Shown here: piece by piece, positions 27,693 to 35,415 of the stretch
Layout: each line of letters begins with the position of its first letter
Position numbering within the stretch: the first letter of the stretch is position 1
Origin: Microvirga rosea
GTDB lineage: Bacteria > Pseudomonadota > Alphaproteobacteria > Rhizobiales > Beijerinckiaceae
NCBI RefSeq assembly: GCF_020595095.1
Contig: NZ_JAJDOP010000002.1
Location: forward strand, 1-64,000
Length of the DNA stretch: 64,000 bases
Direction: 5' to 3'
Program-made: the position numbers and the translations under genes
Notes under the pieces: generated by a model
Told to the model about the DNA's origin: nothing
The model's database searches: none
What the model saw: only the letters and a program-made list of their open reading frames with translations

Positions 27693-28739
27693 TCACGAAA
27701 CATGGGTTCCTGCATGGGGGCGCCACGCGATGACGCCTTCGGTTCGCGCCCTGACCTCGGGCGAGGCCAAGCACGTCGCGACGGCCTCGTAGCCCGGAGC
27801 ACCCGGATAGGGAGGGACGCGAACAGGCGGACTATGGTTCGCGGGACAGAGGATGATCGCCTCGTTGTCACCCACGGCAGTCAAATCGAGAATCGCGCAG
27901 GAGCGCGTGAGAATGAAGAGCCGCTTTCCACTGCTGCCACGGCGGCGCAGATGAGCGATCAGAGCTTCCTGCGTCCCCTGGTCCAGCCCCTGCTCGATCA
28001 TGTCGATGACGAGGACAGACGGCTCCTCGGTTTCCAGCCACGTGATCAACGACGTCAGTGCGTCCGACTCCGTAGCGCCATCCTCGACGAGCCATGCCAT
28101 GGTCCGATCGACTCGGATCTTGAGAGCCGCGTCACCCTGCAATCGCTCCTGAGCCGCGACACCTCCCTCGATTTGTCGTTCAAGCCCGAGGAAGGCGGCA
28201 TCGGGCAACGCTCGCGCCAAGCATTGCGCCAGCCGGGTCTTTCCACTGCCAAGGGGGCCGATGATGTAGTTCAGCGGCCGAATATCGCGCAACTCGAACC
28301 TCTCGCCTCCCCAAGGCCAAGGGAGATCGAAAGCGACCTGAACCTCGGAGGCTGGCGCGATCAGTCGGGTGAGTTCCCCGACCGTTGGCTTCTGGCCCCG
28401 CGCGAGACCGTCGCTCAGGCTCCGCAGTGTCTCGATGCGACCGGCAAGCTGACGCATCTGCCCTTCGAGCATCGCCCGATGAGTTCCGAGAGCCGATTCC
28501 AGGCACCTGGGATCTCCCTTCAAAACCCGCGCCACCTGCATGAGGCTGAAGCCGAGCGCCCGCAGCGCAACGATCTCGCTGGCCCGTTGCATTTCGTCCG
28601 GCCCATAGGCCCGCCATCCGGCCGCAGTGCGAAGGGGCGTGATGAGGCCGCGCTGCTCGTAGAGCCGCAGGGCCTTCGCGGAAACACCGAGCCGCTGGGC
28701 GGCTTCAGCTGGGCTCAGGAAGAGAGCGGAAGTGCTCAT
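27693..28739 (-). CDS. MerR-type HTH regulator fused to a P-loop ATPase domain
   Basis: 348 residues in one open frame. Residues ~8-75 are a MerR winged helix (AAQRLGVSAKALRLYEQRGL, GWRAYGPDEM, ALRALGFSLMQVARVL). A coiled helix (about 85-115) links to an ATPase domain with Walker A GPLGSGKT (161-168) and a Walker B-like strand SVLVIDMIEQ (Asp246). Ordinary MerR proteins end after the coiled coil with a small sensor region. An ATPase in that place suggests ATP-dependent control of DNA binding, which is inference. It is divergent from the arsR-SRPBCC operon, with 200 bp between the starts. Confidence 0.85.
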   Translation of the reverse strand: MSTSALFLSPAEAAQRLGVSAKALRLYEQRGLITPLRTAAGWRAYGPDEMQRASEIVALRALGFSLMQVARVLKGDPRCLESALGTHRAMLEGQMRQLAGRIETLRSLSDGLARGQKPTVGELTRLIAPASEVQVAFDLPWPWGGERFELRDIRPLNYIIGPLGSGKTRLAQCLARALPDAAFLGLERQIEGGVAAQERLQGDAALKIRVDRTMAWLVEDGATESDALTSLITWLETEEPSVLVIDMIEQGLDQGTQEALIAHLRRRGSSGKRLFILTRSCAILDLTAVGDNEAIILCPANHSPPVRVPPYPGAPGYEAVATCLASPEVRARTEGVIAWRPHAGTHVS

Positions 28740-28888
28740 GAATCACCTTGTCATCGACGGACCGCGTTCCGTCATCGGGGCTTCCCCAGGGGCCGGGTCA
28801 AGGGAAATGTGACTGCCCTTCCGACACCACTTGGCCGGCGGTTGGGTGCGGGAACATGGTAGCGCTTCATGGGGTGCTTGACTCATAC

Positions 28889-28931
28889 ATAACTCGACGG
28901 TTATTGGTCCAATCAATAACCATCGAGTTAT
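28889..28931 (+). promoter_or_regulatory. Near-perfect palindromic operator upstream of arsR-type gene
   Basis: Arms of 18 nt (28889-28906, beginning ATAACTCGACGG; 28914-28931, ending CATCGAGTTAT) are inverted repeats with one mismatch around a 7-nt centre. The right arm ends 8 bp before the regulator's ATG. The size and position fit an operator for the adjacent ArsR-family protein, which would repress its own operon. Confidence 0.75.
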
Positions 28932-28939
28932 CAATCAAG

Positions 28940-29263
28940 ATGCCACAAACCCATAACGTCCTTTTCAGAGCGCTTGCCGATCCGACGCGGCGAGCGCTTT
29001 TCGAGCGGCTGTGTCGCGACGGAGACCAGACCGTGGCCGCCCTGACGGCGCAAGCCAAGGTCTCGCAACCGGCCGTCTCGAAGCACCTCGGGGTCCTGAA
29101 GCAGGCCGGGTTGGTGCGCCACCGCCATGAAGGTCGTCAGACGCATTACAGTGCACAGCCTGGAGCCCTGGCTCCGCTGATCGACTGGACAAGCCAAATG
29201 GCCGGCTTCTGGGAAAGCCGGTTCGACGACCTCGAAGATCTGCTGAAAAGGATGGACCAATGA
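28940..29263 (+). CDS. ArsR-family repressor (SRPBCC-associated type)
   Basis: 107 residues from ATG 28940, almost entirely one winged helix: FRALADPTRRALFERLCRDG, VSQPAVSKHLGVLKQAGLV, RHEGRQTHYSAQPGALAPLI, ending WESRFDDLEDLLKRMD. No metal-binding cysteines, so it is the non-metal subgroup commonly paired with an SRPBCC (AHSA1) protein. That gene follows with a 4-bp overlap. It likely binds the palindrome just upstream. Confidence 0.92.
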   Translation: MPQTHNVLFRALADPTRRALFERLCRDGDQTVAALTAQAKVSQPAVSKHLGVLKQAGLVRHRHEGRQTHYSAQPGALAPLIDWTSQMAGFWESRFDDLEDLLKRMDQ

Positions 29264-29691
29264 ACGAAACGTCGACCGAAATACGCTCCGTCGTTGTTCA
29301 GCGGGAGATCCCCCATCCACCGGAAAAGATCTGGCGCGCGCTCACCCAACCGCACCTGATCGCGGAATGGCTGATGAAGAACGACTTCAAGCCCGCTGTA
29401 GGCCACCGCTTCAATCTGCGGGGAGACTGGGGCGGCGTTTTGGATTGCGAAGTCCTGGCCATCGAGCCGCACCACACCTTGTCCTACACCTGGAATTTCA
29501 CGCACGACGATGCGGCGTTCGACCTGAAGAGCGTCGTGACCTTTACGCTTACCCCGACGGGCACAGGGACGCTCCTGCGCATGACGCAGGTGGGCTTCCG
29601 GCCGGATCAGAAGCAGGCCTACGGGGGCGCAAGGGCGGGATGGCAGGGGTTCTTCGCGAACCTGGAGCAGGTCCTGGCGCGCATCGATTGA
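29260..29691 (+). CDS. SRPBCC (AHSA1-type) ligand-binding protein
   Basis: 143 residues. Typical AHSA1/START-like fold: an opening strand VVVQREIPHPPEKIWRALTQ, then IAEWLMKNDFKPAVGHRF, LSYTWNF and a closing helix WQGFFANLEQVL. Binds an unknown hydrophobic ligand in a deep cavity. Translationally coupled to the ArsR repressor, and probably part of its response. Confidence 0.9.
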   Translation: MNETSTEIRSVVVQREIPHPPEKIWRALTQPHLIAEWLMKNDFKPAVGHRFNLRGDWGGVLDCEVLAIEPHHTLSYTWNFTHDDAAFDLKSVVTFTLTPTGTGTLLRMTQVGFRPDQKQAYGGARAGWQGFFANLEQVLARID

Positions 29692-29745
29692 AAGCTACGG
29701 AGCGGATCGGGCGATCCGCTCGGCTTATCTTCAGAGGACGTTATC

Positions 29746-29973
29746 ATGAACTGGAACAACTGGGTCCGACAGGCACACCGCTGGCTGTCGATCGCCTTTA
29801 CGGTGACCGTCGTCGCCAATTTCGTCGCCATGGGGCTAGGAGAACCACCCGCGCTGGTCGTCTATTCGCCACTGCTCCCGCTTTTTCTGCTGCTGTTCAC
29901 AGGCCTTTACATGTTCGCCTTGCCGTACGTGGCCAAGGGGCGCAGCCGGCAGCGCCCTGTCGGACAGGAGTGA
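29746..29973 (+). CDS. Small membrane protein in the arsR-SRPBCC operon
   Basis: 75 residues with two hydrophobic helices (about 14-32 and 42-62) and a basic C-terminus. It follows the SRPBCC gene by 54 bp. Proteins beginning WVRQ-HRWLSI-FT with PPALVVYSPLLPLFLLLFTG are conserved next to ArsR-SRPBCC pairs. Function unknown. Confidence 0.8.
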   Translation: MNWNNWVRQAHRWLSIAFTVTVVANFVAMGLGEPPALVVYSPLLPLFLLLFTGLYMFALPYVAKGRSRQRPVGQE

Positions 29974-30035
29974 GACGGGGCCAATGACGCACTGACCCGG
30001 CGCTGTGACGTCGGGCGGTGCCGAAACCGCTTCGC

Positions 30036-31628
30036 TCAAACGACCGAGGGCACCACGAACTGATGCAGCTGTGCCTTCTGGTAAGCCCGGTGCGCCGCGA
30101 AATAGGCTCCGGCCTGATCCGCCGGCAAAGCGGGACTGAAGAAATACCCTTGTCCGTAATCGCACCCGAGCATCTGAAGGCTCTTGAGCTGCGCGGCGTT
30201 CTCCACGCCTTCGGCTATGGTTCTGATGCCGAGGCCCCGGGCCAAGCTCAGGGTGGCGCGGACGATAGCCCGGTCGTGCGCGTCGGTCATGAGGTGCACG
30301 ATGAAGGAGCGATCGATCTTGATTTGATCGACCGCATAGCTCTTGAGGTGCGTCAGGGAGGCAAAGCCGGTCCCGAAATCGTCGAGGGATATGGACGCAC
30401 CGAGCTTACGGAGATCGGACAGGGTCCGACCGATCTTCGACGTCATATCGTCCAGAAGCACCGACTCGGTGATCTCGATGGTGAGCTGGGACAGCGGGAC
30501 CTTGTTCGCCGCGAAGAAACTGGCGACCTTCTCGGCATAATCCCCCCGCCGGAGCTCCGGCGCGGCCGCGTTGACGGAGACCTTGCAGGTTGGAATGCCG
30601 ATACTGCGCCAGTGGCGCAGGTCCTGGCTGACGGACCGGAGCATATGCTCGCCCAGCAAGACAACCGCATCAGGGTCGTCGAGGGCAATCTTGAAGTCGG
30701 CCGGGTGGAGAATCCGGCCATCCGCGTGCACCCACCGCGCCAAAGCCTCGAAGCCGTAGGAGCGGCGATCCGAAAGGCGCATTTGAGGCTGATAGAAGGG
30801 CTTGATCTCGCCATTCTCGATGGCTTTCCGGAACCCGGCGAGCTTTCCCAACCGGTCCAGGGTCGCATCCCGCATGTGGGGCTCGAAGATCTGCGCCTGC
30901 CCTCTGGTTTCGATTTTTGCGCGATCGAGCGCCATGTCGGCACTCTGGATCAGCTCGTCGACCTCGCTCCCGTGATCGGGAAAGAGGGCGATGCCCGCGC
31001 TCGCTCCGGACTTCAATCCGGGCATATATCGGCGCATGGCGCCTGTCGCGGCCTCGAGAAGACCGCGCACGGCGGACATCACGTCGCTTTCGTCGGACGG
31101 GCTGCTCAGCAGCAGCGCAAATTCATCGCCTCCGAACCGGCCGATGCGGTCCCCATCGGCGAGCAGGGCGTTCAGGTTTCGGGCAATGTCGGCGAGCACT
31201 TCGTCGCCCGCCTTGTACCCATGGGCATTGTTAAGATCCTTGAACCGGTCGAGCCCCATCAGGATGAGCGCCAAGCGGTGCCCGGCGGCGCGCGCCTGTC
31301 CGACCAACTCGGCGCACTGATCCTGGAAGTGACGGCGGTCGTAGAGGCCTGTCAGGATATCCGGCCTCGCCGAGCCCGGCGTCTGCTGATCGGCCGTGCC
31401 GGCAATTCTGTTAGCATCAGGTGTCTGGCCCTTGTAGTGCTTCACCGAGCGTCCCGACTTTGCCGCCGATTTGGAACGGTTACGTATCCCAGGCTGACGG
31501 ACATCCATCCCGGGTTCCGGTTGTGTGCCTGAGGGATCCGCGGGGGCACTCAAGAGCTGAAGCGTATCCTGGCCGGATGAATTGTAGAGAGCCAGGATAT
31601 TGTCCCGCGGGATCAGCGTGCGAGTCAT
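30036..31628 (-). CDS. GGDEF-EAL cyclic-di-GMP signalling protein
   Basis: 530 residues from ATG 31628. An N-terminal region of about 100 residues without a recognised sensor precedes the GGDEF domain, whose active site is intact (RIGRFGGDEFALLL). The EAL domain follows (FYQPQMRLSDRRSYGFEALA, ending ..EGVENAAQLKSLQMLGCDYG and QGYFFSPAL). Both motifs look catalytically competent, so it could make or degrade c-di-GMP. No membrane helix seen; soluble. Monocistronic. Confidence 0.95.
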   Translation of the reverse strand: MTRTLIPRDNILALYNSSGQDTLQLLSAPADPSGTQPEPGMDVRQPGIRNRSKSAAKSGRSVKHYKGQTPDANRIAGTADQQTPGSARPDILTGLYDRRHFQDQCAELVGQARAAGHRLALILMGLDRFKDLNNAHGYKAGDEVLADIARNLNALLADGDRIGRFGGDEFALLLSSPSDESDVMSAVRGLLEAATGAMRRYMPGLKSGASAGIALFPDHGSEVDELIQSADMALDRAKIETRGQAQIFEPHMRDATLDRLGKLAGFRKAIENGEIKPFYQPQMRLSDRRSYGFEALARWVHADGRILHPADFKIALDDPDAVVLLGEHMLRSVSQDLRHWRSIGIPTCKVSVNAAAPELRRGDYAEKVASFFAANKVPLSQLTIEITESVLLDDMTSKIGRTLSDLRKLGASISLDDFGTGFASLTHLKSYAVDQIKIDRSFIVHLMTDAHDRAIVRATLSLARGLGIRTIAEGVENAAQLKSLQMLGCDYGQGYFFSPALPADQAGAYFAAHRAYQKAQLHQFVVPSVV

Positions 31629-31910
31629 AAGGCAGCCTTCCGCCGTAAACACAAAGCCCTACTTGGCCGTCAGGACTTGTGGCGACGAAGTTCAGACGTC
31701 CAGAAGTGATGATTTTCCAAGATCGGAATTTTATCATCTCATCCGGGTTCAATAGATCCTTGCGGTTCAACCTTAAAATTAATTGAATCAACAAAGTTAA
31801 CTTCACCCGTCCGGATGCTGGGCGACCGCTTCAGCGCCGTCCGCATTCCGTATGAATAGCCTAGCCCTAGTTATCTTTCTCTTACGAGTCCGGCAGTCGC
31901 AGTGCCTGAA

Positions 31911-32849
31911 CTAGTTTCGCACGAACCGCCACGTCAGAACGCCGCTGACGGGCGCGACCGTGGAGCCGGAATTGTGTGAAATGCTTCCCAGTTTGGCGAC
32001 CTGCAAGGTTCCGGAGGCCTGATTGCCTGAACCGAGCGGCTGATTCAGGATCTCGATCTTGCTGCCGCCTTCGAGGAACGGCACGGATTTCTCCGTGGTG
32101 AAAGCCTGTCCCTGCAGTTTGACGGGAACCGAGAAATCGAACTTTCCGAGCCTCAAACTCAAGAGACTTGCCTTGGTGTCGACGCTTACCTCCGCTTGGC
32201 AAACTCGCTCGATGACAGCCTCCGAGTCCGCCGGAAACGTGATCTGGCCGACGCGCTTGAAGCGGTAAGGGGCCGCGGGAGACGGAGGCGCGATATTGAC
32301 TCCGTCGCCCTCGTCCTCGACGACGGCGGTACCCTTCGCGCAGGCGCCACGCCGGTCCACGATCCAGTTTTCATAGCGGGAATTGTCGAACGCCATTTTG
32401 CCCATGGCCTTTGGGTTCGCCATCATTCGCGCCGCAAAGGCCGCACCGATCCGCTGCTGACAAGCCTCATCGCCATCACAACTCTTCATGGCCTTGCCCA
32501 TGGCCTCGAAGCCGGATGGGTATCCGGAGCTGCTTGTATCCTGGCCCCCGACAGGAATTATAGGGGCGAGACTGGGACCCGGTATGACGAGCGCAAGCTC
32601 CACATCGAGCTTCCGACTCGCGCTCAGACGGGACCACTCAACCTTGTTCGGAAGGTCCCTCCGGCCCGATCCCTTGAATTCGAGGGTCAGATACAATCGC
32701 CCCGTCGGCGCTCCCGCGAATGGATCCCGCGCTTCCTCGGCCATCGCCTGATTGGTGCTGCCGGAGACGGCGAGACACACCGTGAAGAGACCGGCCCAGG
32801 CCGGCAAGGTCCAGCGTGGCGGGTGCAACCGACCGCGATCTCGAAACAT
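31911..32849 (-). CDS. Secreted protein of unknown function
   Basis: 312 residues with an N-terminal signal peptide (WAGLFTVCLAVSGSTNQAMA, cleavage after AMA). The mature part has mixed beta character and contains a Cys pair in KSCDGDEACQQRIGAAFA, a pattern seen in periplasmic DUF-type proteins with a disulfide loop. No enzyme motif recognised. Monocistronic; the 32850-33106 gap beyond it has no gene. Confidence 0.75.
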   Translation of the reverse strand: MFRDRGRLHPPRWTLPAWAGLFTVCLAVSGSTNQAMAEEARDPFAGAPTGRLYLTLEFKGSGRRDLPNKVEWSRLSASRKLDVELALVIPGPSLAPIIPVGGQDTSSSGYPSGFEAMGKAMKSCDGDEACQQRIGAAFAARMMANPKAMGKMAFDNSRYENWIVDRRGACAKGTAVVEDEGDGVNIAPPSPAAPYRFKRVGQITFPADSEAVIERVCQAEVSVDTKASLLSLRLGKFDFSVPVKLQGQAFTTEKSVPFLEGGSKIEILNQPLGSGNQASGTLQVAKLGSISHNSGSTVAPVSGVLTWRFVRN

Positions 32850-33106
32850 AGCTCATTTCCGCTAAAGAACACACAAGATGACGTAACGGTATACAGCACA
32901 GCTTCCGATGCGTCGATACTACATTTCAGGATGGTCGAAGCTGCTGAGCCACGCCGACCTCAGGCCGGTCGAGCAGCAAAAGGATCATCTTGGCCGGTCC
33001 CCCTCACCCGTGGGAACAGCTCGCATGACGCCTGGATGCCGGAGCGGTGACGATGGCGATGTCGGCCAGGGCCGAGGCAAGCTGGCACATTCCCGGTTCC
33101 CGGGAC

Positions 33107-33415
33107 CTAGCCGGGCCGATGAGGTTTATGGGCCAGGATTTCCAGGCGCTGGAGCTCCGGAGGGTCGACAAAAAGGTCAGGTGCCTGCTGGACCAACCCA
33201 ACCGCGACCTTTCCCGCCAGATGAGCGTCCCGAGCCGCTTCGTCCGGAAAAGCATCGAAGATTGCGAAGGTATTGTGGTCGAACCGGACCGCATACCAGG
33301 TCGTGGTGCCAGGCTCCTCCTCAGCGAAGGGGAGCAAGGAGCGCAGGAACGCAGCCGCCTCCTCCTCTTTCCCGGGCTTGGCCTCCAAGGCTACATAAAG
33401 GGCAAGCTTTGTCAT
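33107..33415 (-). CDS. Antibiotic-biosynthesis monooxygenase-fold (ABM) protein
   Basis: 102 residues from ATG 33415. Ferredoxin-like dimeric alpha-beta barrel family: LYVALEAKPGKEEEAAAFLR, EEPGTTTWYAVRFDHNTFAI and FDAFPDEAARDAHLAGKVA are its hallmarks. Members include quinol monooxygenases and stress proteins; the substrate is unknown. Confidence 0.88.
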   Translation of the reverse strand: MTKLALYVALEAKPGKEEEAAAFLRSLLPFAEEEPGTTTWYAVRFDHNTFAIFDAFPDEAARDAHLAGKVAVGLVQQAPDLFVDPPELQRLEILAHKPHRPG

Positions 33416-33612
33416 GCCGATGTCTTTCCCCTGGCTCCAAGCGTGGCAGCTGAATAGATGAGGCATCGAAAGCGGATTTCCAGACGATGTCCATGATCCA
33501 ACGATCCGAGTTCGGGCGGGGATGGAGGCAGACGTCGCCGTGCTCTCGAAAAAACTTTCATGGACAATTCAAGCCACGCTGAAACCCATCGAAATCGGAT
33601 TCGTTGGGTCAG

Positions 33613-33625
33613 TAACATAAGTTAA
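33613..33625 (+). promoter_or_regulatory. TTAAC-N4-GTTAA-like motif upstream of nepR-like gene
   Basis: TAACATAAGTTAA lies 29 bp before the ATG of the NepR-like gene. It matches the inverted motif found upstream of the sigma-factor fusion (34641-34653) and at three other places to 36033. Possibly an operator or a promoter element of the stress regulon. Confidence 0.4.
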
Positions 33626-33653
33626 GCAAACCCCGGATCACCGAAGCGTTGCC

Positions 33654-33860
33654 ATGAGACATGATGAAAGAGAGTTACAGGGACTGAAGCTCCCCAACAC
33701 CTTAAAGCTCACCGATCACCACACAGCCCTCGTGATCGGTCACTTGCTGCGGAAGCTCTATACGGATGTTCTGCATGAAGAGCACCCTCAACGCCTTCGC
33801 GGCTTGCTTGAACAACTTGACGCCAGGGAGCGTACCAACATGCAGGCAAGCCGGCGCTGA
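33654..33860 (+). CDS. nepR: NepR-like anti-sigma factor
   Basis: 68 residues, the size of a minimal NepR. The core IGHLLRKLYTDVLHEEHPQR then LRGLLEQLD follows the NepR pattern (G--LR-LY-DVL-E-hP-RL--LL-QL), two helices that clamp an EcfG sigma factor. NepR is sequestered by phosphorylated PhyR during stress. The gene converges on the sigma-factor fusion gene, with 38 bp between the stop codons. No phyR in the window. Confidence 0.75.
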   Translation: MRHDERELQGLKLPNTLKLTDHHTALVIGHLLRKLYTDVLHEEHPQRLRGLLEQLDARERTNMQASRR

Positions 33861-33875
33861 CCGCGCCGGCTTGTA
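33847..33875. terminator. Perfect hairpin between convergent nepR-like and sigma genes
   Basis: An 11-bp perfect stem (CAAGCCGGCGC / GCGCCGGCTTG) with a short loop; the nepR stop codon TGA lies in the loop. There is no T tract, so it is a non-classical or bidirectional terminator. It may also protect the nepR mRNA end. Confidence 0.55.
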
Positions 33876-33898
33876 ACATCATTCATTTCCCAGGAAGC

Positions 33899-34591
33899 CT
33901 AGAGGGCATCTTCCGCATCGATGCCCATGATTTCAGCGAGCCGCGCACGCGCACGGTTGACCCGGCTTTTCACTGTGCCGACGGCCACACCCATTCTCAT
34001 GGCTGCCTCTTCGTAGCTGATCCCCTCGGCTGCGACCATGAGCAGCGCTTCACGATGCTCCGATGAAAGCTTGCCGAGTGCTTCGTGCAGGTCTTGAAGA
34101 TCGAGCCGGCTCATCTGCTCCGGCATGACGATCTGCTTGGCCGCATAGCTGCCGTCGCTGTCTTCGACCTCCTTCGAGACCTTGCGGTAATGCGAATAGA
34201 AGGCGTTCCGCAAGATCGTGAAGAGCCAAGCGCTCAGGTTGGTCCCAGGCTCGAACTTGTCGCGTTTGTCCCAAGCGCGAAGGATCGTCTCCTGAATCAG
34301 ATCTTCCGCACGGTCGCTGTTACGCGTGATCGATATGGCAAAGCTTCTCAGGTTCGGCACAGCATCCAGCAGTTCGCGCATGAAGGCAGGATCCGGCGCG
34401 TCGGTTTGGGCTTTGATCGCCCGTTCCAGGCGCTTTACGAGTTTTGCCAGATCGCCGGGAAGATTTTCCGGAATGACATCAAGATAAAGCTGTCTGAGCT
34501 GCTCACCGAGATGCGTTCGGACAGCCTGATTGAGAGTATCTTCGGACAGTGGAAAATTAGAAGGTCGGCCGTCTGACTTGCTGCTTTGCAT
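33899..34591 (-). CDS. EcfG-type sigma factor with N-terminal NepR-like domain (fusion)
   Basis: 230 residues from ATG 34591 (a GTG two codons earlier is possible). Residues ~25-58 (VRTHLGEQLRQLYLDVIPEN then LPGDLAKLVKRLE) have the NepR anti-sigma pattern. From ~68 the protein is a standard EcfG sigma factor: region 2 with RSFAISITRNSDRAEDLIQE, TILRAWDKRDKFEPGTNLSA and WLFTILRNAFYSHYRK; region 4 with LGKLSSEHREALLMVAAEGI, SYEEAAMRMGVAVGTVKSRV and NRARARLAEIM. Ordinary EcfG proteins are about 180 residues and lack the first part. Likely roles are general-stress transcription with built-in inhibition. Confidence 0.85.
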   Translation of the reverse strand: MQSSKSDGRPSNFPLSEDTLNQAVRTHLGEQLRQLYLDVIPENLPGDLAKLVKRLERAIKAQTDAPDPAFMRELLDAVPNLRSFAISITRNSDRAEDLIQETILRAWDKRDKFEPGTNLSAWLFTILRNAFYSHYRKVSKEVEDSDGSYAAKQIVMPEQMSRLDLQDLHEALGKLSSEHREALLMVAAEGISYEEAAMRMGVAVGTVKSRVNRARARLAEIMGIDAEDAL

Positions 34592-34640
34592 TGGCACCTA
34601 CATTATCCCCTTGTACTTCGGGCCATGTGCAGCCGAAAAC

Positions 34641-34653
34641 TAACGTATGTTAA
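34641..34653 (-). promoter_or_regulatory. TTAAC-N4-GTTA motif upstream of the sigma fusion
   Basis: Reverse-strand TTAACATACGTTA, centred about 55 bp before the fusion's start. It is an imperfect palindrome shared with the nepR-like upstream region. A GGAAC lies on the same strand 12 nt before CGTT, too close for a standard EcfG promoter. Confidence 0.4.
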
Positions 34654-34754
34654 AATAGTTCCGCTTGGCAGACAGCCTTTATGGAGAATCTTTTGTCTCG
34701 TCTGGAAGTCGTCCCCGGGCGCGCGAGGAAAAATTCTCCTAAAGAGTGTCGCGG

Positions 34755-34862
34755 TCAGCCATGGATCGTGTACATGGCGATCAGGATCACCAACGCCGAC
34801 AGGGCGGTGCCGGAGAGCAGCGCCCATAACGCGCCGCGGGCATGTTTGTCAGAGAGAGTCAT
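34755..34862 (-). CDS. 35-residue membrane protein
   Basis: ATG 34862 to TGA 34755: MTLSDKHARGALWALLSGTA then LSALVILIAMYTIHG. A short polar N-terminus and one hydrophobic helix. It is upstream of the sigma fusion on the same strand, 163 bp from its start. A convincing ribosome-binding site is lacking, so moderate confidence; the helix and codon use look protein-like. Confidence 0.45.
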   Translation of the reverse strand: MTLSDKHARGALWALLSGTALSALVILIAMYTIHG

Positions 34863-34952
34863 TGTCCGACAACGCGAACCGTTATCGGACGGATTCACCT
34901 TGGCCTTAATTTAATTCGAGAAACGAAGGCTAAAGTGAAGCGGCCACCGGCT

Positions 34953-35339
34953 TTACTCCTGAAGATGATTTGAGACTTCCACGAGGTTGTCGTCCGGATC
35001 ATAGAAATAAACGGACAAAAGGGGGCCGGTCGCTCCGGTCCGGCGCACCGGACCGTCGATGATCGCAATGCCGCAAGCCCGCAAGTGAGCCATGACGGTT
35101 TCCATGGGAAGATCGGTCAGAAGACAGAAATCGGCGGCACCGGGCGTAGGATGACGGTTGAAGGGATCGACGCTGAGACCGACCTGCTGAAGGTTGATTT
35201 TCTGCGAGCCGAAGTGAAGAGCCCAGCGGCCAGGGTGCATCTCGTGCGCGGTCATGCCGAGCACACGCGAGTAGAACGCGCAGGTTGTATCGATATTCTT
35301 CACGACCAGGACGAAATGATCGATTCCCTTGACCTGCAA
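34953..35339 (-). CDS. VOC (glyoxalase/bleomycin-resistance fold) protein
   Basis: 128 residues from a TTG at 35339, chosen because AGGAGG lies 6 nt upstream. The ATG at 35366 has no such site and would bury that sequence in the coding region. VOC metal-site pattern: GIDHFVLVVKNIDTTCAFYS with the first His, ..RWALHFGSQKINLQQV, and the last Glu in YFYDPDDNLVEVSNH. The fold covers dioxygenases and resistance proteins; the substrate is unknown. Confidence 0.88.
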   Translation of the reverse strand: MQVKGIDHFVLVVKNIDTTCAFYSRVLGMTAHEMHPGRWALHFGSQKINLQQVGLSVDPFNRHPTPGAADFCLLTDLPMETVMAHLRACGIAIIDGPVRRTGATGPLLSVYFYDPDDNLVEVSNHLQE

Positions 35340-35415
35340 GAACTGCCTCCTCCGAGTCGAGACCATGAAGGAGGCAGATATAAGCTTAAACGGACATAAG
35401 GGATGCTAAACCGCA

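Noticed and set aside
30018..31532. 504-codon frame antisense to the GGDEF-EAL gene
   Set aside because: Antisense to intact catalytic motifs; open only because of high GC.
34640..34680. Possible EcfG promoter (GGAAC...CGTT) before the sigma fusion
   Set aside because: GGAAC and CGTT are only 12 nt apart on the reverse strand; EcfG promoters need about 16-17, so it was kept only as part of the TTAAC motif.
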